A model generated the notes under the pieces. That model did not search any database, was not told the origin of the DNA, and saw only the letters and a program-made list of their open reading frames with translations. A DNA stretch of 64,000 nt from Cutibacterium porci (GTDB lineage Bacteria; Actinomycetota; Actinomycetes; Propionibacteriales; Propionibacteriaceae): assembly GCF_009696315.1 (NCBI RefSeq), contig NZ_VUMG01000002.1, positions 186,001-250,000 on the forward strand, in the 5' to 3' direction. Both the position numbers and the translations under genes were made by a program. Shown one piece after another: positions 17,575 to 27,908 of this stretch; positions within the stretch are counted from its first letter, which is position 1, and every line of letters begins with the position of its first letter.

Positions 17575-18645
17575 ATGAGCAAGCAGAAGCGTCCTTTCGG
17601 TGTCATCGAGACCTACCGTGACCGTCTCCCCATGGACGGCATTGACCAGATTGTGACGCTTGGGGAGGGATCGACGCCGTTAGTGCCTGCCCCACGACTG
17701 GGTGCTGAGCTGGATGCGACGGTGTGGATCAAGGTCGAAGGAGCCAACCCGACTGGCTCATTTAAAGATCGTGGCATGACGATGGCTATGACGAAGGCAC
17801 TCGCTGACGGTTCGAAGGCCGTAGTGTGTGCCTCTACTGGAAATACCTCTGCCTCGGCGGCGGCGTACGCATCCCGGGCTGGTATGACTCCAGTGGTGCT
17901 CCTTCCTCAAGGTAAAATCGCAGCTGGGAAACTTGCCCAGGCCGTGGTCCATGGTGGCAGGATTATTCAGGTTCTTGGCAACTTTGACGATTGCTTGCGT
18001 ATTGCCCGCGAGCTGGCTGATGCACTCCCGGTATCCCTGGTGAATTCCGTCAATCCGTACCGTATCGAGGGACAGAAAACAGCCGCTTTCGAGATTATTG
18101 ATGTTCTCGGTGATGCCCCCGATATTCATGCTCTTCCAGTGGGCAACGCAGGTAATATCACTGCTTACTGGAAAGGTTACCGCGAGTATGCTGCTGATGG
18201 TCCAGCTAGCCATACTCCGCGGATGTTCGGGTTCCAGGCCGCTGGCGCTGCGCCCTTGGTATTGGGTCACGATGTTGATGCCCCGGAAACCGTCGCTACC
18301 GCTATTCGGATTGGCCGGCCTGCTTCTGGGGAAAAGGCTCTGGCTGCTCGAGATGAGTCAGAAGGACTTATTGACGCCGTCACAGATGAGCAAATCCTTA
18401 ATGCTCAGGCTTTCTTAGCTGCTCGCGAGGGCATCTTCGTCGAGCCGGCATCGGCAGCCGGAGTGGCAGGTTTACTGAAGTTGAAGGCGCAAGGACGTCT
18501 GGACCCTGGACAGCGCATCGTTATTACGGTCACTGGAAACGGTCTGAAGGACATTGACACTGCGCTGAGTCGAACCACCCTGTCGACTGAGGCCGTGGAG
18601 GCGTCGACTGATCGGGTGGCAGCCCTGTTAGATTTCGATTCCTGA
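17575..18645 (+). CDS. thrC: Threonine synthase
   Basis: ThrC converts O-phosphohomoserine to threonine with PLP. The PLP lysine is in [17 protein letters not shown] (near residue 62), and [15 protein letters not shown] and [13 protein letters not shown] form the phosphate and cofactor sites. Length is 356 residues. The start is ATG 17575, nine bases after GAGGG; a GTG at 17569 overlapping the hom stop is the alternative. It is followed ten bases later by thrB. Confidence 0.96.
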   Translation: MSKQKRPFGVIETYRDRLPMDGIDQIVTLGEGSTPLVPAPRLGAELDATVWIKVEGANPTGSFKDRGMTMAMTKALADGSKAVVCASTGNTSASAAAYASRAGMTPVVLLPQGKIAAGKLAQAVVHGGRIIQVLGNFDDCLRIARELADALPVSLVNSVNPYRIEGQKTAAFEIIDVLGDAPDIHALPVGNAGNITAYWKGYREYAADGPASHTPRMFGFQAAGAAPLVLGHDVDAPETVATAIRIGRPASGEKALAARDESEGLIDAVTDEQILNAQAFLAAREGIFVEPASAAGVAGLLKLKAQGRLDPGQRIVITVTGNGLKDIDTALSRTTLSTEAVEASTDRVAALLDFDS

Positions 18646-18655
18646 GGAATTGACG

Positions 18656-19546
18656 ATGGCTAACGGTGTGCGGGTGCGTGTTCCCGCTACGTCTGCGAAT
18701 CTTGGTCCTGGGTACGACTGTATGGGTCTAGCTCTGGACCTGTGGGACGAAGTAGGCGTCGAGGTACTCGATCGCCCCGGCGTGGTGATCGACGTGACGG
18801 GGGAAGGGGCTGACACGGTTCCCCATGATGAGTCTCACCTTGTGGTGGCGACATTGCGCCAAGGCTTGGTGGAGCTCGGATACTCCCGCCCTGACGCTGG
18901 CTTGCACTTAACTGCCGTTAACTCTATTCCGCAAAGCCGCGGTCTGGGATCTTCAGCTGCAGCTATTGTTTCTGGGCTGGCATTGGCCTGGGGGCTGGCT
19001 CGCCCCGCAGTCCCGCTGGATCGCACGGTGCTTCTGACAATGGCTGCTGCCATCGAGGGACACCCAGATAACGCGGCTCCTGCTATTCTTGGCGGTGCCC
19101 AGCTGGCGTGGCGCGACAGCGACGTCGTCAATCACATTAGTTTGGCAGTTAACCCATCCATCATATTCCGGGTATATGTTCCCGATCGCCATGTACCGAC
19201 AGCCTTGGCTCGGCAGGTGCTTCCTCGCCAGGTTGATCGCGATGATGCGGTCCATCAAGTCCTAGCCGCGTCACTGCTCGTCACTGCGTTGACGACCTCA
19301 CCTGAGCACCTGCTCGCGGCAACTGAGGACTGGCTCCACCAGCCATATCGGCGTTCCCTTATGCCGGAATCTGTGGCCCTTATGGATAGCTTACGCAACC
19401 ATGGTGTTGCCGCTGTTATCTCCGGAGCTGGGCCCACCGTCTTGGCTCTGGGAAGTCGAGACCAGCTTGACAGAGTGTCCGACATCGACACGACTGGATT
19501 TGTGGTGCATGACCTGGTTCTCGGTGAAGGGGTTCACTTCCTTTGA
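18656..19546 (+). CDS. thrB: Homoserine kinase (GHMP family)
   Basis: ThrB phosphorylates homoserine for ThrC. It has the GHMP ATP loop PQSRGLGSSAAAIVSG near residue 92, an N-terminal VRVPATSANLGPGYDCMGLA block and a C-terminal GVAAVISGAGPTVLAL block. Length is 296 residues from ATG 18656, which has GAGGAA upstream; a TTG two codons earlier is a weaker option. It is the last gene of hom-thrC-thrB. Confidence 0.96.
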   Translation: MANGVRVRVPATSANLGPGYDCMGLALDLWDEVGVEVLDRPGVVIDVTGEGADTVPHDESHLVVATLRQGLVELGYSRPDAGLHLTAVNSIPQSRGLGSSAAAIVSGLALAWGLARPAVPLDRTVLLTMAAAIEGHPDNAAPAILGGAQLAWRDSDVVNHISLAVNPSIIFRVYVPDRHVPTALARQVLPRQVDRDDAVHQVLAASLLVTALTTSPEHLLAATEDWLHQPYRRSLMPESVALMDSLRNHGVAAVISGAGPTVLALGSRDQLDRVSDIDTTGFVVHDLVLGEGVHFL

Positions 19547-19555
19547 CCCGATGAA

Positions 19556-19584
19556 TGACCACGATCCGGTATGTGCGTTATAGT
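19556..19584 (+). promoter_or_regulatory. Predicted rho promoter
   Basis: A good -10, TATAGT (19579-19584), lies 17 bases after a weak -35, TGACCA (19556-19561), just downstream of thrB. It predicts a leader of about 240 bases before the likely rho start. Confidence 0.4.
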
Positions 19585-19833
19585 GGTGCTGCAGCGCGCC
19601 GGATGCGCGCAACTCCCCACTGGCGATCGTGATCCCTGTGTCACAGTCTTGTCGTTGGGGTCATGTCTTCGGCGTTCGAGGGCCTCGAACGTCACACCAC
19701 GGTTGGGGTCTGTGCCCCGCGAACCATTCTGGTTTCCGTGGTGTCAGCCGCCCGACCCATTGTCGATTCCGACGGCAGGCCCGATGAAACCGCGCCCACC
19801 GGATACCGGCCGGGGCAGTTCGAAGGGACTTAC

Positions 19834-21741
19834 GTGACTCAGACCTCACAGCCGGATGGATCTTTGGATCTGTCCACCAAGTTGCTCCCCGAGCTTCGTT
19901 CCATCGCTACTCAGATGGGGATTAAGGGAGCCCGCAGCATGCGGAAGGCTGACCTCGTCGCGGCTATTTCCGAGGGGGGATACCCAGGAGCCGGGGGGAC
20001 AGCTGCCCATCTGAATCGTGGTCAGGAATCCCGAACCAGGAGTGGCGAGGACCGTCCGCATCGTGCGTCACGACGCCGTTCTGTAGAGTCTGAGAACTCT
20101 GAATCTCAACCTGCAGCAGGGGAGAAGGTTCCATCTGTAGGCGACTTGCTCGATGCTGCGGAAGCCGAGAGGGCCCAAGCTCGCAAGCACACAGACGTGA
20201 ATGGGAAGACTGACGACGATAATCAGAGCGGCGACGATAGCTCAACTGATCGTTCTGTTCGCAATGACCGTGGGCGTCGAGGAGATTCCCCTCGGCGCCG
20301 GGCTCGTAACACCTCACGAGGAAACTCCAACGGTAATTCCGGCGACAGTAGCATTAACGATGAGGTCGGAGCGCGTCTCGAAGCATTGTCACGGGAGCAG
20401 CGTCATGAGCGCAACGAGTCGTCAGATCGTGGCGCTCAGGATGATCACAGTAACGACTCTTCTTCTGATTCTGACGATGAGTACGGTCGTTACTCGGAGT
20501 ATGGCAATGCGGGGCGACGTTCTCGCCGTCGTCGTCAGCGTGATCGTCAGAACCGTCGCAAGCGTTCTAACGACCGCTACTCTGATTCCGAGCCGAATGT
20601 GCGCGAAGATGACGTCCTTGTGCCGTGCTCAGGCATCCTCGACATTCGCGATCAGTACGCGTTTGTGCGCACCTCGGGGTATCTACCGGGTGCCAATGAT
20701 GCCTACGTCTCGATGGCTATGGTGCGTCGTAACCGGTTGCGTAAGGGCGATGTCGTCGTCGGACAGATGCGTGCCCATCGCGAAGGGGAGAGACGTGAAA
20801 AGTTCGCACCACTGGTCAAAATTGAGCAGGTCAATGGTGCTGATCCTGAGCAGATGAAGCAGCGTCCTGAGTTTTCTAAACTGACCCCGCTGTATCCGCA
20901 AGAACGGCTGCGCCTCGAGGACGACCCCAAGAACATGACGGGTCGGATTATCGATCTCGTGAGTCCCATTGGTAAGGGCCAGCGTGGCCTCATTGTGTCG
21001 CCTCCAAAAGCTGGCAAGACGATGATCATGCAGTCGATTGCAAACTCGATCACGCGCAATAACCCTGAGGTACACCTGATGGTTGTGCTGGTTGATGAAC
21101 GCCCCGAGGAGGTGACCGACTTCCAGCGTACGGTGAGCGGTGAGGTCGTCGCGTCGACCTTCGACCGTCCCGCTGACGATCACACCCAGCTGTCTGAACT
21201 GGCCATTGAGCGTGCTAAGCGCCTCGTTGAGCTGGGCCATGACGTCGTCATCTTGCTGGACGGCATCACCCGTTTGGGACGCGCCTACAACCTTGCTGCC
21301 CCTGCGTCCGGTCGGATTCTGTCTGGTGGCGTCGACTCAGCCGCCCTCTACCCGCCGAAGAAGTTTTTTGGCGCTGCCCGCAATATTGAGCACGGTGGTT
21401 CCCTGACAATCCTTGCCACCGCTCTTGTCGAGACCGGCTCGAAGATGGACGAGGTTATCTTCGAGGAATTCAAGGGCACCGGCAACATGGAGTTGCGGCT
21501 TCGTCGTGAGTTTGCCAATAAGAGGCTGTTCCCGGCTATCGACGTCGACGCGTCGGGTACCCGTCGCGAAGAACTGTTGCTGTCGCGCGAAGAGACGGCA
21601 ATTATGTGGAAGCTTCGTAGAGTGCTGTCTGGCCTGGAAGGCTCTCAGGCCCTAGAAATGATGCTTTCGCGGCTGCGCAAGACGCAGACGAATGTGGAGT
21701 TCTTATACACCATTTCCAAGACGACCCCGAACCAGGATTGA
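19834..21741 (+). CDS. rho: Transcription termination factor Rho
   Basis: Rho is a hexameric RNA helicase. From GTG 19834 (RBS GAAGGGA) the product is 635 residues. The N-terminal SAP-like segment ([20 protein letters not shown]) is followed by a long low-complexity insertion rich in Arg, Ser, Asn and Asp (about 65-250), typical of high-GC actinobacteria. Next come the RNA-binding domain, Walker [12 protein letters not shown], Walker B region [13 protein letters not shown] and the Q/R loops ([20 protein letters not shown]). An in-frame ATG at 19663 would add 57 residues of unlike composition. Rho is often autoregulated through its long leader; the same is only inferred here. Confidence 0.95.
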   Translation: MTQTSQPDGSLDLSTKLLPELRSIATQMGIKGARSMRKADLVAAISEGGYPGAGGTAAHLNRGQESRTRSGEDRPHRASRRRSVESENSESQPAAGEKVPSVGDLLDAAEAERAQARKHTDVNGKTDDDNQSGDDSSTDRSVRNDRGRRGDSPRRRARNTSRGNSNGNSGDSSINDEVGARLEALSREQRHERNESSDRGAQDDHSNDSSSDSDDEYGRYSEYGNAGRRSRRRRQRDRQNRRKRSNDRYSDSEPNVREDDVLVPCSGILDIRDQYAFVRTSGYLPGANDAYVSMAMVRRNRLRKGDVVVGQMRAHREGERREKFAPLVKIEQVNGADPEQMKQRPEFSKLTPLYPQERLRLEDDPKNMTGRIIDLVSPIGKGQRGLIVSPPKAGKTMIMQSIANSITRNNPEVHLMVVLVDERPEEVTDFQRTVSGEVVASTFDRPADDHTQLSELAIERAKRLVELGHDVVILLDGITRLGRAYNLAAPASGRILSGGVDSAALYPPKKFFGAARNIEHGGSLTILATALVETGSKMDEVIFEEFKGTGNMELRLRREFANKRLFPAIDVDASGTRREELLLSREETAIMWKLRRVLSGLEGSQALEMMLSRLRKTQTNVEFLYTISKTTPNQD

Positions 21742-21856
21742 GATCGTTAAGTGGACTGGAGCTGGGCGCCCGGTGTAAAGTGACGCCCCGGTTCCGGTTC
21801 ACGTCTGTTGGCATCAATCGGGCGACCCGGAGCGCGTTTGATAAGGAGATCACATC

Positions 21857-22066
21857 ATGAAGCAGGGAATTCATCCCGATTACCACGAGACGACCGTGGT
21901 GTGCACCTGCGGGAACACCTTCACGACCCGCAGCACCGCGAAGTCTGGCACCCTTAATGCTGATGTTTGCTCGAAGTGCCACCCGTTCTACACCGGCAAG
22001 CAAAAGATTCTTGATGCTGGTGGCCGTGTCGCGCGATTCGAGCGCCGCTACGGCAAGAAGAACTGA
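21857..22066 (+). CDS. rpmE: 50S ribosomal protein bL31 (zinc-binding, C+ type)
   Basis: The 69-residue bL31 begins [19 protein letters not shown] and keeps all four zinc ligands (Cys16, Cys18, Cys36, Cys39 in VCTC and VCSKCH), so it is the zinc-containing form rather than the zinc-free paralogue used under zinc limitation. ATG 21857 follows AAGGAG. It sits between rho and prfA, a common actinobacterial order. Confidence 0.96.
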   Translation: MKQGIHPDYHETTVVCTCGNTFTTRSTAKSGTLNADVCSKCHPFYTGKQKILDAGGRVARFERRYGKKN

Positions 22067-22089
22067 CGTCGTCTATCAATGACGTATTG

Positions 22090-22124
22090 CCATGACGCTG
22101 GGCTGCTGCTCGGCGTCATGGTTT
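22090..22124 (+). terminator. Terminator after rpmE
   Basis: CCATGACGC (22090-22098) and GCGTCATGG (22113-22121) form a perfect 9-bp stem with a 14-base loop, then a T-rich tract (TTTGTTT). Confidence 0.65.
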
Positions 22125-22173
22125 GTTTCTGGGGCTACAACGCCAGACTCCGTCGAGGCTGGCCAGGAGGGGC

Positions 22174-23259
22174 ATGAGCGAGTCTGCGCAACAGGCGATT
22201 GACGAGGTACGCCGTCATTTGCGGGAGATTGAGACCCAATTGGCCGATCCGACAGTGCTATCAGATCCGTCCGCCATGGGGAAGCTGGGCAAGCGTCACG
22301 CACGTCTCCGTCATGTGGTGTCAGTAGCCGATCATGTTGACCAGCTGAGCGCTGACCTAGAAGCAGCCAACGATCTCGCTGACGAAGACCCCACTTTCGA
22401 GCATGAAGCTGAGATGCTGCGCGGCCAATTGGACCGCGCCAGTACAGAGCTTACCGAGTTGCTTGCCCCGTCAGATCCGCTCGATCAGGAAGATGCCTTG
22501 GTCGAAATTCACTCGGGGGAGGGCGGTGAAGAATCTGCTCTGTTCGCTGCTGATTTATTGCGAATGTATATTAGATATGCTGAGCGGGTGGGATGGAGCG
22601 TACATGAGCTCACCAGTGAGCCGACAGATCTAGGTGGTTACCGTACGGTGGTGGTTGCCGTCGAAGGGGTCCCGTCGCGTCCGGCCTATGGTTACCTCAA
22701 GCATGAAGGTGGTGTACATCGGGTGCAACGGGTTCCGGTAACGGAGTCGGCGGGGCGCATTCATACCTCAGCGGTGGGTGTCCTTGTGATGCCGGATGTC
22801 GACGAGACTGAAGTTGATATAGATCCGGCGGATATTCGTGTTGACGTTTATCGGTCTTCAGGGCCGGGCGGACAAGGCGTCAACACTACAGATTCGGCCG
22901 TACGTCTCACCCACTTGCCTACTGGCGTCGTCGCTAGTTGCCAAAATGAGCGAAGCCAGTTGCAAAATAAGGTAGAGGCGATGCGTATGCTGCGAGCAAA
23001 AGTCGCCGCACTGGCAGCCCAGCAAGCCGCTGATGAGAATGATCGAATGAGACGCGACCAAGTGCGTACTGTCGATAGATCGGCTCGGGTACGTACGTAT
23101 AATTTCCCTGAAAATCGCCTGACTGATCACCGTATCGGGTATAAGTCCAGGAAGCTCGATCAAATCTTGGCTGGTGATCTTGGTGAGGTTCTTGACGCCC
23201 TTCATGCCGATGAGGTGCGGCGTCGTATGGCGCAGCGCTCAGAGAGCCAAGAAACCTGA
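22174..23259 (+). CDS. prfA: Peptide chain release factor 1
   Basis: RF1 reads UAA and UAG and triggers peptide release. The 361-residue product has the codon-reading motif PVT (in [17 protein letters not shown], the family form being PxT) and the catalytic GGQ in [17 protein letters not shown], whose Gln is methylated by PrmC, encoded next. The start is ATG 22174 after AGGAGGGG; longer frames are not supported. Its stop overlaps the prmC start (TGATG). Confidence 0.96.
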   Translation: MSESAQQAIDEVRRHLREIETQLADPTVLSDPSAMGKLGKRHARLRHVVSVADHVDQLSADLEAANDLADEDPTFEHEAEMLRGQLDRASTELTELLAPSDPLDQEDALVEIHSGEGGEESALFAADLLRMYIRYAERVGWSVHELTSEPTDLGGYRTVVVAVEGVPSRPAYGYLKHEGGVHRVQRVPVTESAGRIHTSAVGVLVMPDVDETEVDIDPADIRVDVYRSSGPGGQGVNTTDSAVRLTHLPTGVVASCQNERSQLQNKVEAMRMLRAKVAALAAQQAADENDRMRRDQVRTVDRSARVRTYNFPENRLTDHRIGYKSRKLDQILAGDLGEVLDALHADEVRRRMAQRSESQET

Positions 23260-24134
23260 TGGCAGATCATAGTCCCTCACTGTTACTGGCAAAAGCTACC
23301 CGTCGACTAGCCACTGGGGGAATTGATACTCCGGCAGCAGATGCACGTATGTTGTTATGCGAGGCACTCGGTATTCATCCGTCACAACTTATTGGTGTAG
23401 CGAAGGTTGATGCTGACGATGAAGATCGGTTTAACCAGATGGTGGATCGACGACGAGCTGGGGAGCCAACACAGTACATCGTCGGTCATGCCTGGTTTCG
23501 TGGCCTTCGCCTAGCGGTAGGCCCCGGGGTGTTTATACCGCGCTTGGAGACGGAGTTGGTGGCCGAGCGGGCTATTCATGAAAGTCGACGATTGGTGATG
23601 TCGGGGGCGTGTCCCAGCGTGATCGATCTGTGTACCGGTACCGGCGCTATTGCCCTTGCGGTGGCTAATGAAGTCCCAGGTTGTCGGGTAAGCGCCGTCG
23701 AAATAGATGACGATGCGTTGGTATGGGCCCGGCTCAATCTGCGCGACACCGGAGTCGAGGTCCTTTCCGGCGATGCTTTGCGGGTTCCTGACGATGGCCG
23801 TCGGTTCGATGTCGTCGTAACGAACCCGCCGTATTTGCGCCGCCGTGATGCCCCGGCAATTCCTCACGACGTCACCGATCACGAACCTGACTTCGCGTTA
23901 TTTTCAGGTGACGACGGGTTAGATTTACCGTTACGGCTCGTCGAGCGGGCTGCAGAATTGCTCATGGTTGGTGGCCTGTTCATCATGGAGCATGACGAAA
24001 CTCAGCGCGACCAACTGACGACGGCCATGGCGGCGTCTCACATGTGGGAGCAGATCGATGATCACGACGACCTGGCAGGCAGACCGAGGTTCGTCACCGC
24101 TCGACGACGGTGCAAGGATGGACACCATGGATGA
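23259..24134 (+). CDS. prmC: Release factor glutamine methyltransferase
   Basis: PrmC methylates the Gln of the release-factor GGQ motif with S-adenosylmethionine. The 291-residue protein shows the SAM motif DLCTGTGAIALAVAN (near 124), acidic VSAVEIDDDAL and the signature NPPY in VVTNPPYLRR, which binds the target glutamine. It is coupled to prfA by a one-base overlap, so enzyme and substrate are co-produced. Its 3' end overlaps the start of the sua5 gene. Confidence 0.95.
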   Translation: MADHSPSLLLAKATRRLATGGIDTPAADARMLLCEALGIHPSQLIGVAKVDADDEDRFNQMVDRRRAGEPTQYIVGHAWFRGLRLAVGPGVFIPRLETELVAERAIHESRRLVMSGACPSVIDLCTGTGAIALAVANEVPGCRVSAVEIDDDALVWARLNLRDTGVEVLSGDALRVPDDGRRFDVVVTNPPYLRRRDAPAIPHDVTDHEPDFALFSGDDGLDLPLRLVERAAELLMVGGLFIMEHDETQRDQLTTAMAASHMWEQIDDHDDLAGRPRFVTARRRCKDGHHG

Positions 24135-25017
24135 GATTGACCAGCCAATGGTCGAGGGTAATGAGCCAGCCGGGACTGTCGCAGGTACGACCACTGCAGA
24201 AGAAGAGTTGCCCGGTGCCGGAGATACATCGGCAATCAGTGATATTGACTCAGCAGGAGACGCCACAGGCGACGATGTCGGGGTTCACCCTTTCATCCTC
24301 GACGTCACTCATGCTGATACGTGTGAGGACGCCTTAGAGCAGGCCGCAGACGCCATTGCTGATGGCGAGTGCATCGTGCTGCCTACTGACACCGTCTACG
24401 GTATTGGTGCCGACGCTCTCAATTCTTTAGCGGTGCAGCGCTTGCTGAATACCAAAGAGCGCGGCCGCGATATGCCGCCGCCAGTTCTCATCAGCGACTC
24501 AGTCGCTTTGCCGGCCCTGTGCCAGCACATACCGTCGGCGGCTCAAGACCTTGCTGAAAAGTATTGGCCGGGGGGGCTCACTCTTATCCTGCGTGCTCAG
24601 GATTCGTTGGGAATGGATTTAGGAGAAACGAACGGCACTCTTGCGGTCCGTGTCCCTAACCAGGACCAAACTCGTGAATTATTGCGTATGACCGGACCGA
24701 TGGCTGTCTCCAGCGCGAATAAGTCTGGCTATCCTGCGGCTCTGACTGCTCAGGAAGCAGCAGATCAACTAGGCGTCGAGGTAGCCGTCTATTTGGATGC
24801 CGGTCCGAGTCCGGTCGGGGAGTCGTCCACGATTATTGACTTCGTCTCGACGGCAGACGGAAAAGTCGTGCGTCAAGGCGCCCTGTCACTGGACGATATC
24901 CACGAGGTTGCTCCTGACGTCCTCGGGATGGAATCGCCAGACGCGGCCACGGATTCATCTGACGATCATGACGTTGACGCCGCCGGAGACCGAGCTGACA
25001 CACTGACCGAGGGCTGA
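24127..25017 (+). CDS. L-threonylcarbamoyladenylate synthase (Sua5/YciO/YrdC) with acidic extensions
   Basis: This enzyme makes threonylcarbamoyl-AMP for the t6A37 tRNA modification. The YrdC core spans about 55-255, with the ATP/substrate blocks LPTDTVYGIGADAL, KERGRDMPPPVLI, YWPGGLTLILRA, LAVRVPNQ and AVSSANKSGYP. The protein is unusual in carrying about 50 acidic and low-complexity residues before the core and about 30 Asp-rich residues after it. ATG 24127 follows AAGGA at suitable spacing and overlaps prmC by eight bases; ATG 24118 is possible. Position after prmC and before wecA is standard for actinobacteria. Confidence 0.92.
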   Translation: MDEIDQPMVEGNEPAGTVAGTTTAEEELPGAGDTSAISDIDSAGDATGDDVGVHPFILDVTHADTCEDALEQAADAIADGECIVLPTDTVYGIGADALNSLAVQRLLNTKERGRDMPPPVLISDSVALPALCQHIPSAAQDLAEKYWPGGLTLILRAQDSLGMDLGETNGTLAVRVPNQDQTRELLRMTGPMAVSSANKSGYPAALTAQEAADQLGVEVAVYLDAGPSPVGESSTIIDFVSTADGKVVRQGALSLDDIHEVAPDVLGMESPDAATDSSDDHDVDAAGDRADTLTEG

Positions 25018-25026
25018 TTACTCGAG

Positions 25027-26130
25027 ATGCGTGAGTACCTCTTGGTGATGCTGACATCGGGTTTGACGACATATCTGCTGTCTGGCCTGTGTCGACAGGC
25101 GGCTCTGAAATGGGGAGCCGTCGCCAAAGTGCGTTCACGCGATGTTCATACCGTCCCTATTCCCTACTTCGGCGGCGTCGCCATGCTGGGAGGAGTGGCT
25201 TTGGCGTGCCTACTGGCGCGTAATATGCCTTTCCTGGGTCGCCATCTCTTAGTTGCTGACGACGCTTTGACGATATGCCTAGCCGGTGTAGTGATTTGTG
25301 CTGTGGGTGTCGTCGATGACCTTCTGGACCTTCCAGCCCTAGCGAAGGCCGCTGGCCAGGTGCTAGCGGCTGGTGTCGTTGTTACGGGCGGCGTACGAAT
25401 GTTTTGGATTCCACTGCCGAATTCCATCATCGCTTTGGGGACGCCCACCTCGATTCTGGTGACGGTGTTCTTCATCGTGTTGTGCGCTAACGCGGTGAAC
25501 TTCATTGATGGGCTTGACGGCCTGGCGTCCGGGGTAGTGGCCATCGGCTCCTTGGCGTTCTTCTCGTATACCTATCTGTTGGCCCATGAGCAGGACTTTG
25601 TCGTTGCGACGACGACCAGCCTTATCACCGCAGCTACTGCGGGCGCGTGCCTCGGTTTCCTGCCCCACAACTGGCATCCGGCCAGGATGTTCATGGGTGA
25701 TTCTGGTGCCTTGTTGCTGGGGCTGTTACTTGCCACATCGACAATCTCTTTGACCGGTCAGATTGATTCGTCAGCTTTGACAGCACAGGGCGGTGGACTG
25801 GTTCCGGCTTATTTACCAATTGTTGTACCGCTCATGGTGCTCGCCATCCCTTTAGTCGATCTCATCATGGGATATGTCCGGAGAACATGGCGGGGGACGT
25901 GGTTTTTTGTTGCCGACAAGCAGCACCTTCACCACCGATTATTGCAACGAGGCCATTCTCATCTACGTGCGGTCTTGTTGATGTATTTATGGACGATTGT
26001 GCTTACTTTTGGCACGGTGTTCATCGGTCTTGAGCAGACGTGGTGGGCGGTTGTCATTGTGCTGGCAGGACTTGCAGTATGCGTGGCCCTCACCATGGCG
26101 AATTCGCGGCACCCTGCTACTGAGGCCTGA
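25027..26130 (+). CDS. wecA: MraY/WecA-family undecaprenyl-phosphate GlcNAc-1-phosphate transferase
   Basis: This polytopic membrane enzyme (367 aa, about eleven segments) starts lipid-linked glycan synthesis by moving a GlcNAc-1-phosphate onto a polyprenyl phosphate. It has VHTVPIPYFGGVAML (near residue 39), the metal-binding VGVVDDLLDLPALAK, NFIDGLDGLASG and MFMGDSGALLLGLL blocks, and the WecA/TagO histidine loop ADKQHLHHRLLQRGHSH. The last motif sets it apart from MraY. It is the counterpart of mycobacterial Rv1302 and sits upstream of the ATP synthase genes as there. Confidence 0.93.
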   Translation: MREYLLVMLTSGLTTYLLSGLCRQAALKWGAVAKVRSRDVHTVPIPYFGGVAMLGGVALACLLARNMPFLGRHLLVADDALTICLAGVVICAVGVVDDLLDLPALAKAAGQVLAAGVVVTGGVRMFWIPLPNSIIALGTPTSILVTVFFIVLCANAVNFIDGLDGLASGVVAIGSLAFFSYTYLLAHEQDFVVATTTSLITAATAGACLGFLPHNWHPARMFMGDSGALLLGLLLATSTISLTGQIDSSALTAQGGGLVPAYLPIVVPLMVLAIPLVDLIMGYVRRTWRGTWFFVADKQHLHHRLLQRGHSHLRAVLLMYLWTIVLTFGTVFIGLEQTWWAVVIVLAGLAVCVALTMANSRHPATEA

Positions 26131-26289
26131 GATGTCGACGAAATCGTGCTTTATGTGTTACCTTTCTCACCGAGGACATTCCCATCAGGTACATCAGTAC
26201 TCGACTCACAGCGTCGCGTTGGCGAGTTTAGGTACCTCGCTTATTCACTACTGGAATCATCGGTCATGACCACGGGGAGGGATGACGAG

Positions 26290-26787
26290 ATGACAAGTCT
26301 CGCCATGGCTGGCTCGGATCGTGGCCGGCCGACTCGCACGTGGCCGGTAACGTCGCGGCTTTTATCTGATATTTACCTCAAAGGGCTGCTATGGGCCACC
26401 GGGGCTGGACTGCTTGTGACCGCTGTGACAGCCATCATCGTTGAGTACCACATGTTGGCGATTCTCAGCGGACTGATTGGTACCACGATTGCGGTGGTGT
26501 TCTTCGCGTGCGGTCGTAGCGTTCATCTGCTCAATCGAAGCGGTTCCTGGCTTCTCAGCGTTGGATCGTTCGTGGCTCAAGTCGGCGTTCTGGGCGGCTT
26601 AGCGGCGCTGGCATCTAGCTACCACACCAGTGTTCTTGAGCTGCCATGCACATTGGCAATGGTTGGGGCATCTCTGTCGTGGATCGTCGGCGTCGTAGTA
26701 GCGGGATCGCAACATAAGCGGATTTATGACGATCCCGAAGACCTCGGTGGTGACGAAAACCATTCGACCGATAGCGGTCTTCGATGA
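26290..26787 (+). CDS. AtpI-like four-helix membrane protein upstream of the ATP synthase operon
   Basis: The product is 165 residues from ATG 26290, with GGGAGG upstream at 26275-26280; ATG 26266 is an alternative. Four membrane helices are clear (LWATGAGLLVTAVTAII, MLAILSGLIGTTIAVVFF, WLLSVGSFVAQVGVLGGL and TLAMVGASLSWIVGVVVAG). Position and topology fit the ATP synthase protein I group, which helps c-ring assembly or magnesium uptake in other bacteria. Sequence similarity to classical AtpI looks weak, so the call rests partly on context. It overlaps the next gene by four bases. Confidence 0.7.
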   Translation: MTSLAMAGSDRGRPTRTWPVTSRLLSDIYLKGLLWATGAGLLVTAVTAIIVEYHMLAILSGLIGTTIAVVFFACGRSVHLLNRSGSWLLSVGSFVAQVGVLGGLAALASSYHTSVLELPCTLAMVGASLSWIVGVVVAGSQHKRIYDDPEDLGGDENHSTDSGLR

Positions 26788-27080
26788 GGGCGAGTGGGGT
26801 TATGACTGCTAGAGTCAGCATGGACATGGACACGAACTCAATGACGCGAACGAGTACCAGCTCTGCGCCGTCCAGTGACGGCGACGCTTGGGGTGTTCTG
26901 AGCTACGTCCTAGCGGGGATGCTCTTCTACGGTGGCATCGGCTGGCTACTGTCAAATCACTTCCATCACATATGGATGTTCGTCGTAGGCATGATTATTG
27001 GCCTTGTGGCGAGCGTCTATCTCATTGTTAAGCGCTACGGGGTCGTGCCCGACCAGAACGACGACCGGGAGGGTCAGTGA
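26784..27080 (+). CDS. AtpZ/AtpI-family small membrane protein
   Basis: The 98-residue protein has two helices: WGVLSYVLAGMLFYGGIGWL (about 36-55) and WMFVVGMIIGLVASVYLIV (about 64-82). The glycine-rich GGIGWLL and MIIGLVASVYLIVKRYG pattern is that of AtpZ/AtpI proteins linked to F-type ATP synthases. It starts at ATG 26784 inside the preceding stop (ATGA); ATG 26802 is another candidate. It overlaps atpB by four bases, so it is tightly coupled to the ATP synthase operon. Confidence 0.8.
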   Translation: MRASGVMTARVSMDMDTNSMTRTSTSSAPSSDGDAWGVLSYVLAGMLFYGGIGWLLSNHFHHIWMFVVGMIIGLVASVYLIVKRYGVVPDQNDDREGQ

Positions 27081-27853
27081 GCGGGATTATGTCTCCTCTG
27101 GAGTTCCATACTCCAGGGATTGAGGACTTCAAGTTCGACGGGACTTTCGGGTCTGCGTGGTTGGACAAGCCGTTCTGGCAGGTGATCATTGCGTTCCTCC
27201 TCGTCATCGGCTTCTGGGTGTGGATGAGCCGCGATCTTAAGGTGGTCCCTGGGAAGCGTCAGGTTTTCGCTGAGTATTGCTACAACTTCCTCCGTAACTC
27301 TTTGGCGCGAGACACCATTGGTCACGGATTTGAGCCATGGCTGCCATATTTGGTTGCCGTCTTCAGCTTTATCCTTATCAATAACTGGTTCGGCGAACTC
27401 TTTGTCTTCATGTTTCCGACCTTCTCTCATGTCGGCTACGTTTACGGCCTATCTATAGTGTCCTGGTTTGTCTACGTCATTGCCGGTTTCAAGACCAAGG
27501 GGATTCGCTATCTCAAGGACTCGGTACTGCCCCCCGCCGTGCCGTGGTACCTGTGGTGGCTCATCATTCCGCTGGAGTTCTTGTCAAACTTCATCACCCG
27601 CCCGCTGACCCTGTCGTTGCGACTATTTGCCAACATGTTTGCTGGCCACCTCATTATCATGATCTTCGTCGTTGGAGGCGGATTCCTCCTCACCTACCCG
27701 TCCAACATTATTTATAACGCCGCTGGTGGTCTTTCTCTGATCCTCAGCTTTGCGCTCTTTGCGCTGGAGTTGTTTGTGGGCTTCCTGCAGGCTTACGTAT
27801 TCACCGTGCTGTCAGCCCAATACGTGGCGTCCTCGATTTCTGAAGGGCACTGA
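27077..27853 (+). CDS. atpB: ATP synthase F0 subunit a
   Basis: Subunit a forms the proton half-channels. The 258-residue protein has about six helices and the conserved block RPLTLSLRLFANMFAGHLIIM with the essential stator arginine (LSLRLFANM), followed by QAYVFTVLSAQYV near the C-terminus. GTG 27077 overlaps the previous gene and has GGGAGGG upstream; ATG 27089 is an alternative. It is the first structural gene of atpBEFHAGDC. Confidence 0.96.
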   Translation: MSGIMSPLEFHTPGIEDFKFDGTFGSAWLDKPFWQVIIAFLLVIGFWVWMSRDLKVVPGKRQVFAEYCYNFLRNSLARDTIGHGFEPWLPYLVAVFSFILINNWFGELFVFMFPTFSHVGYVYGLSIVSWFVYVIAGFKTKGIRYLKDSVLPPAVPWYLWWLIIPLEFLSNFITRPLTLSLRLFANMFAGHLIIMIFVVGGGFLLTYPSNIIYNAAGGLSLILSFALFALELFVGFLQAYVFTVLSAQYVASSISEGH

Positions 27854-27908
27854 CAGCACATCGACCCCTAGGACCTCGTCGTCGTCAAACTGCGGCGATG
27901 AAGACAAC

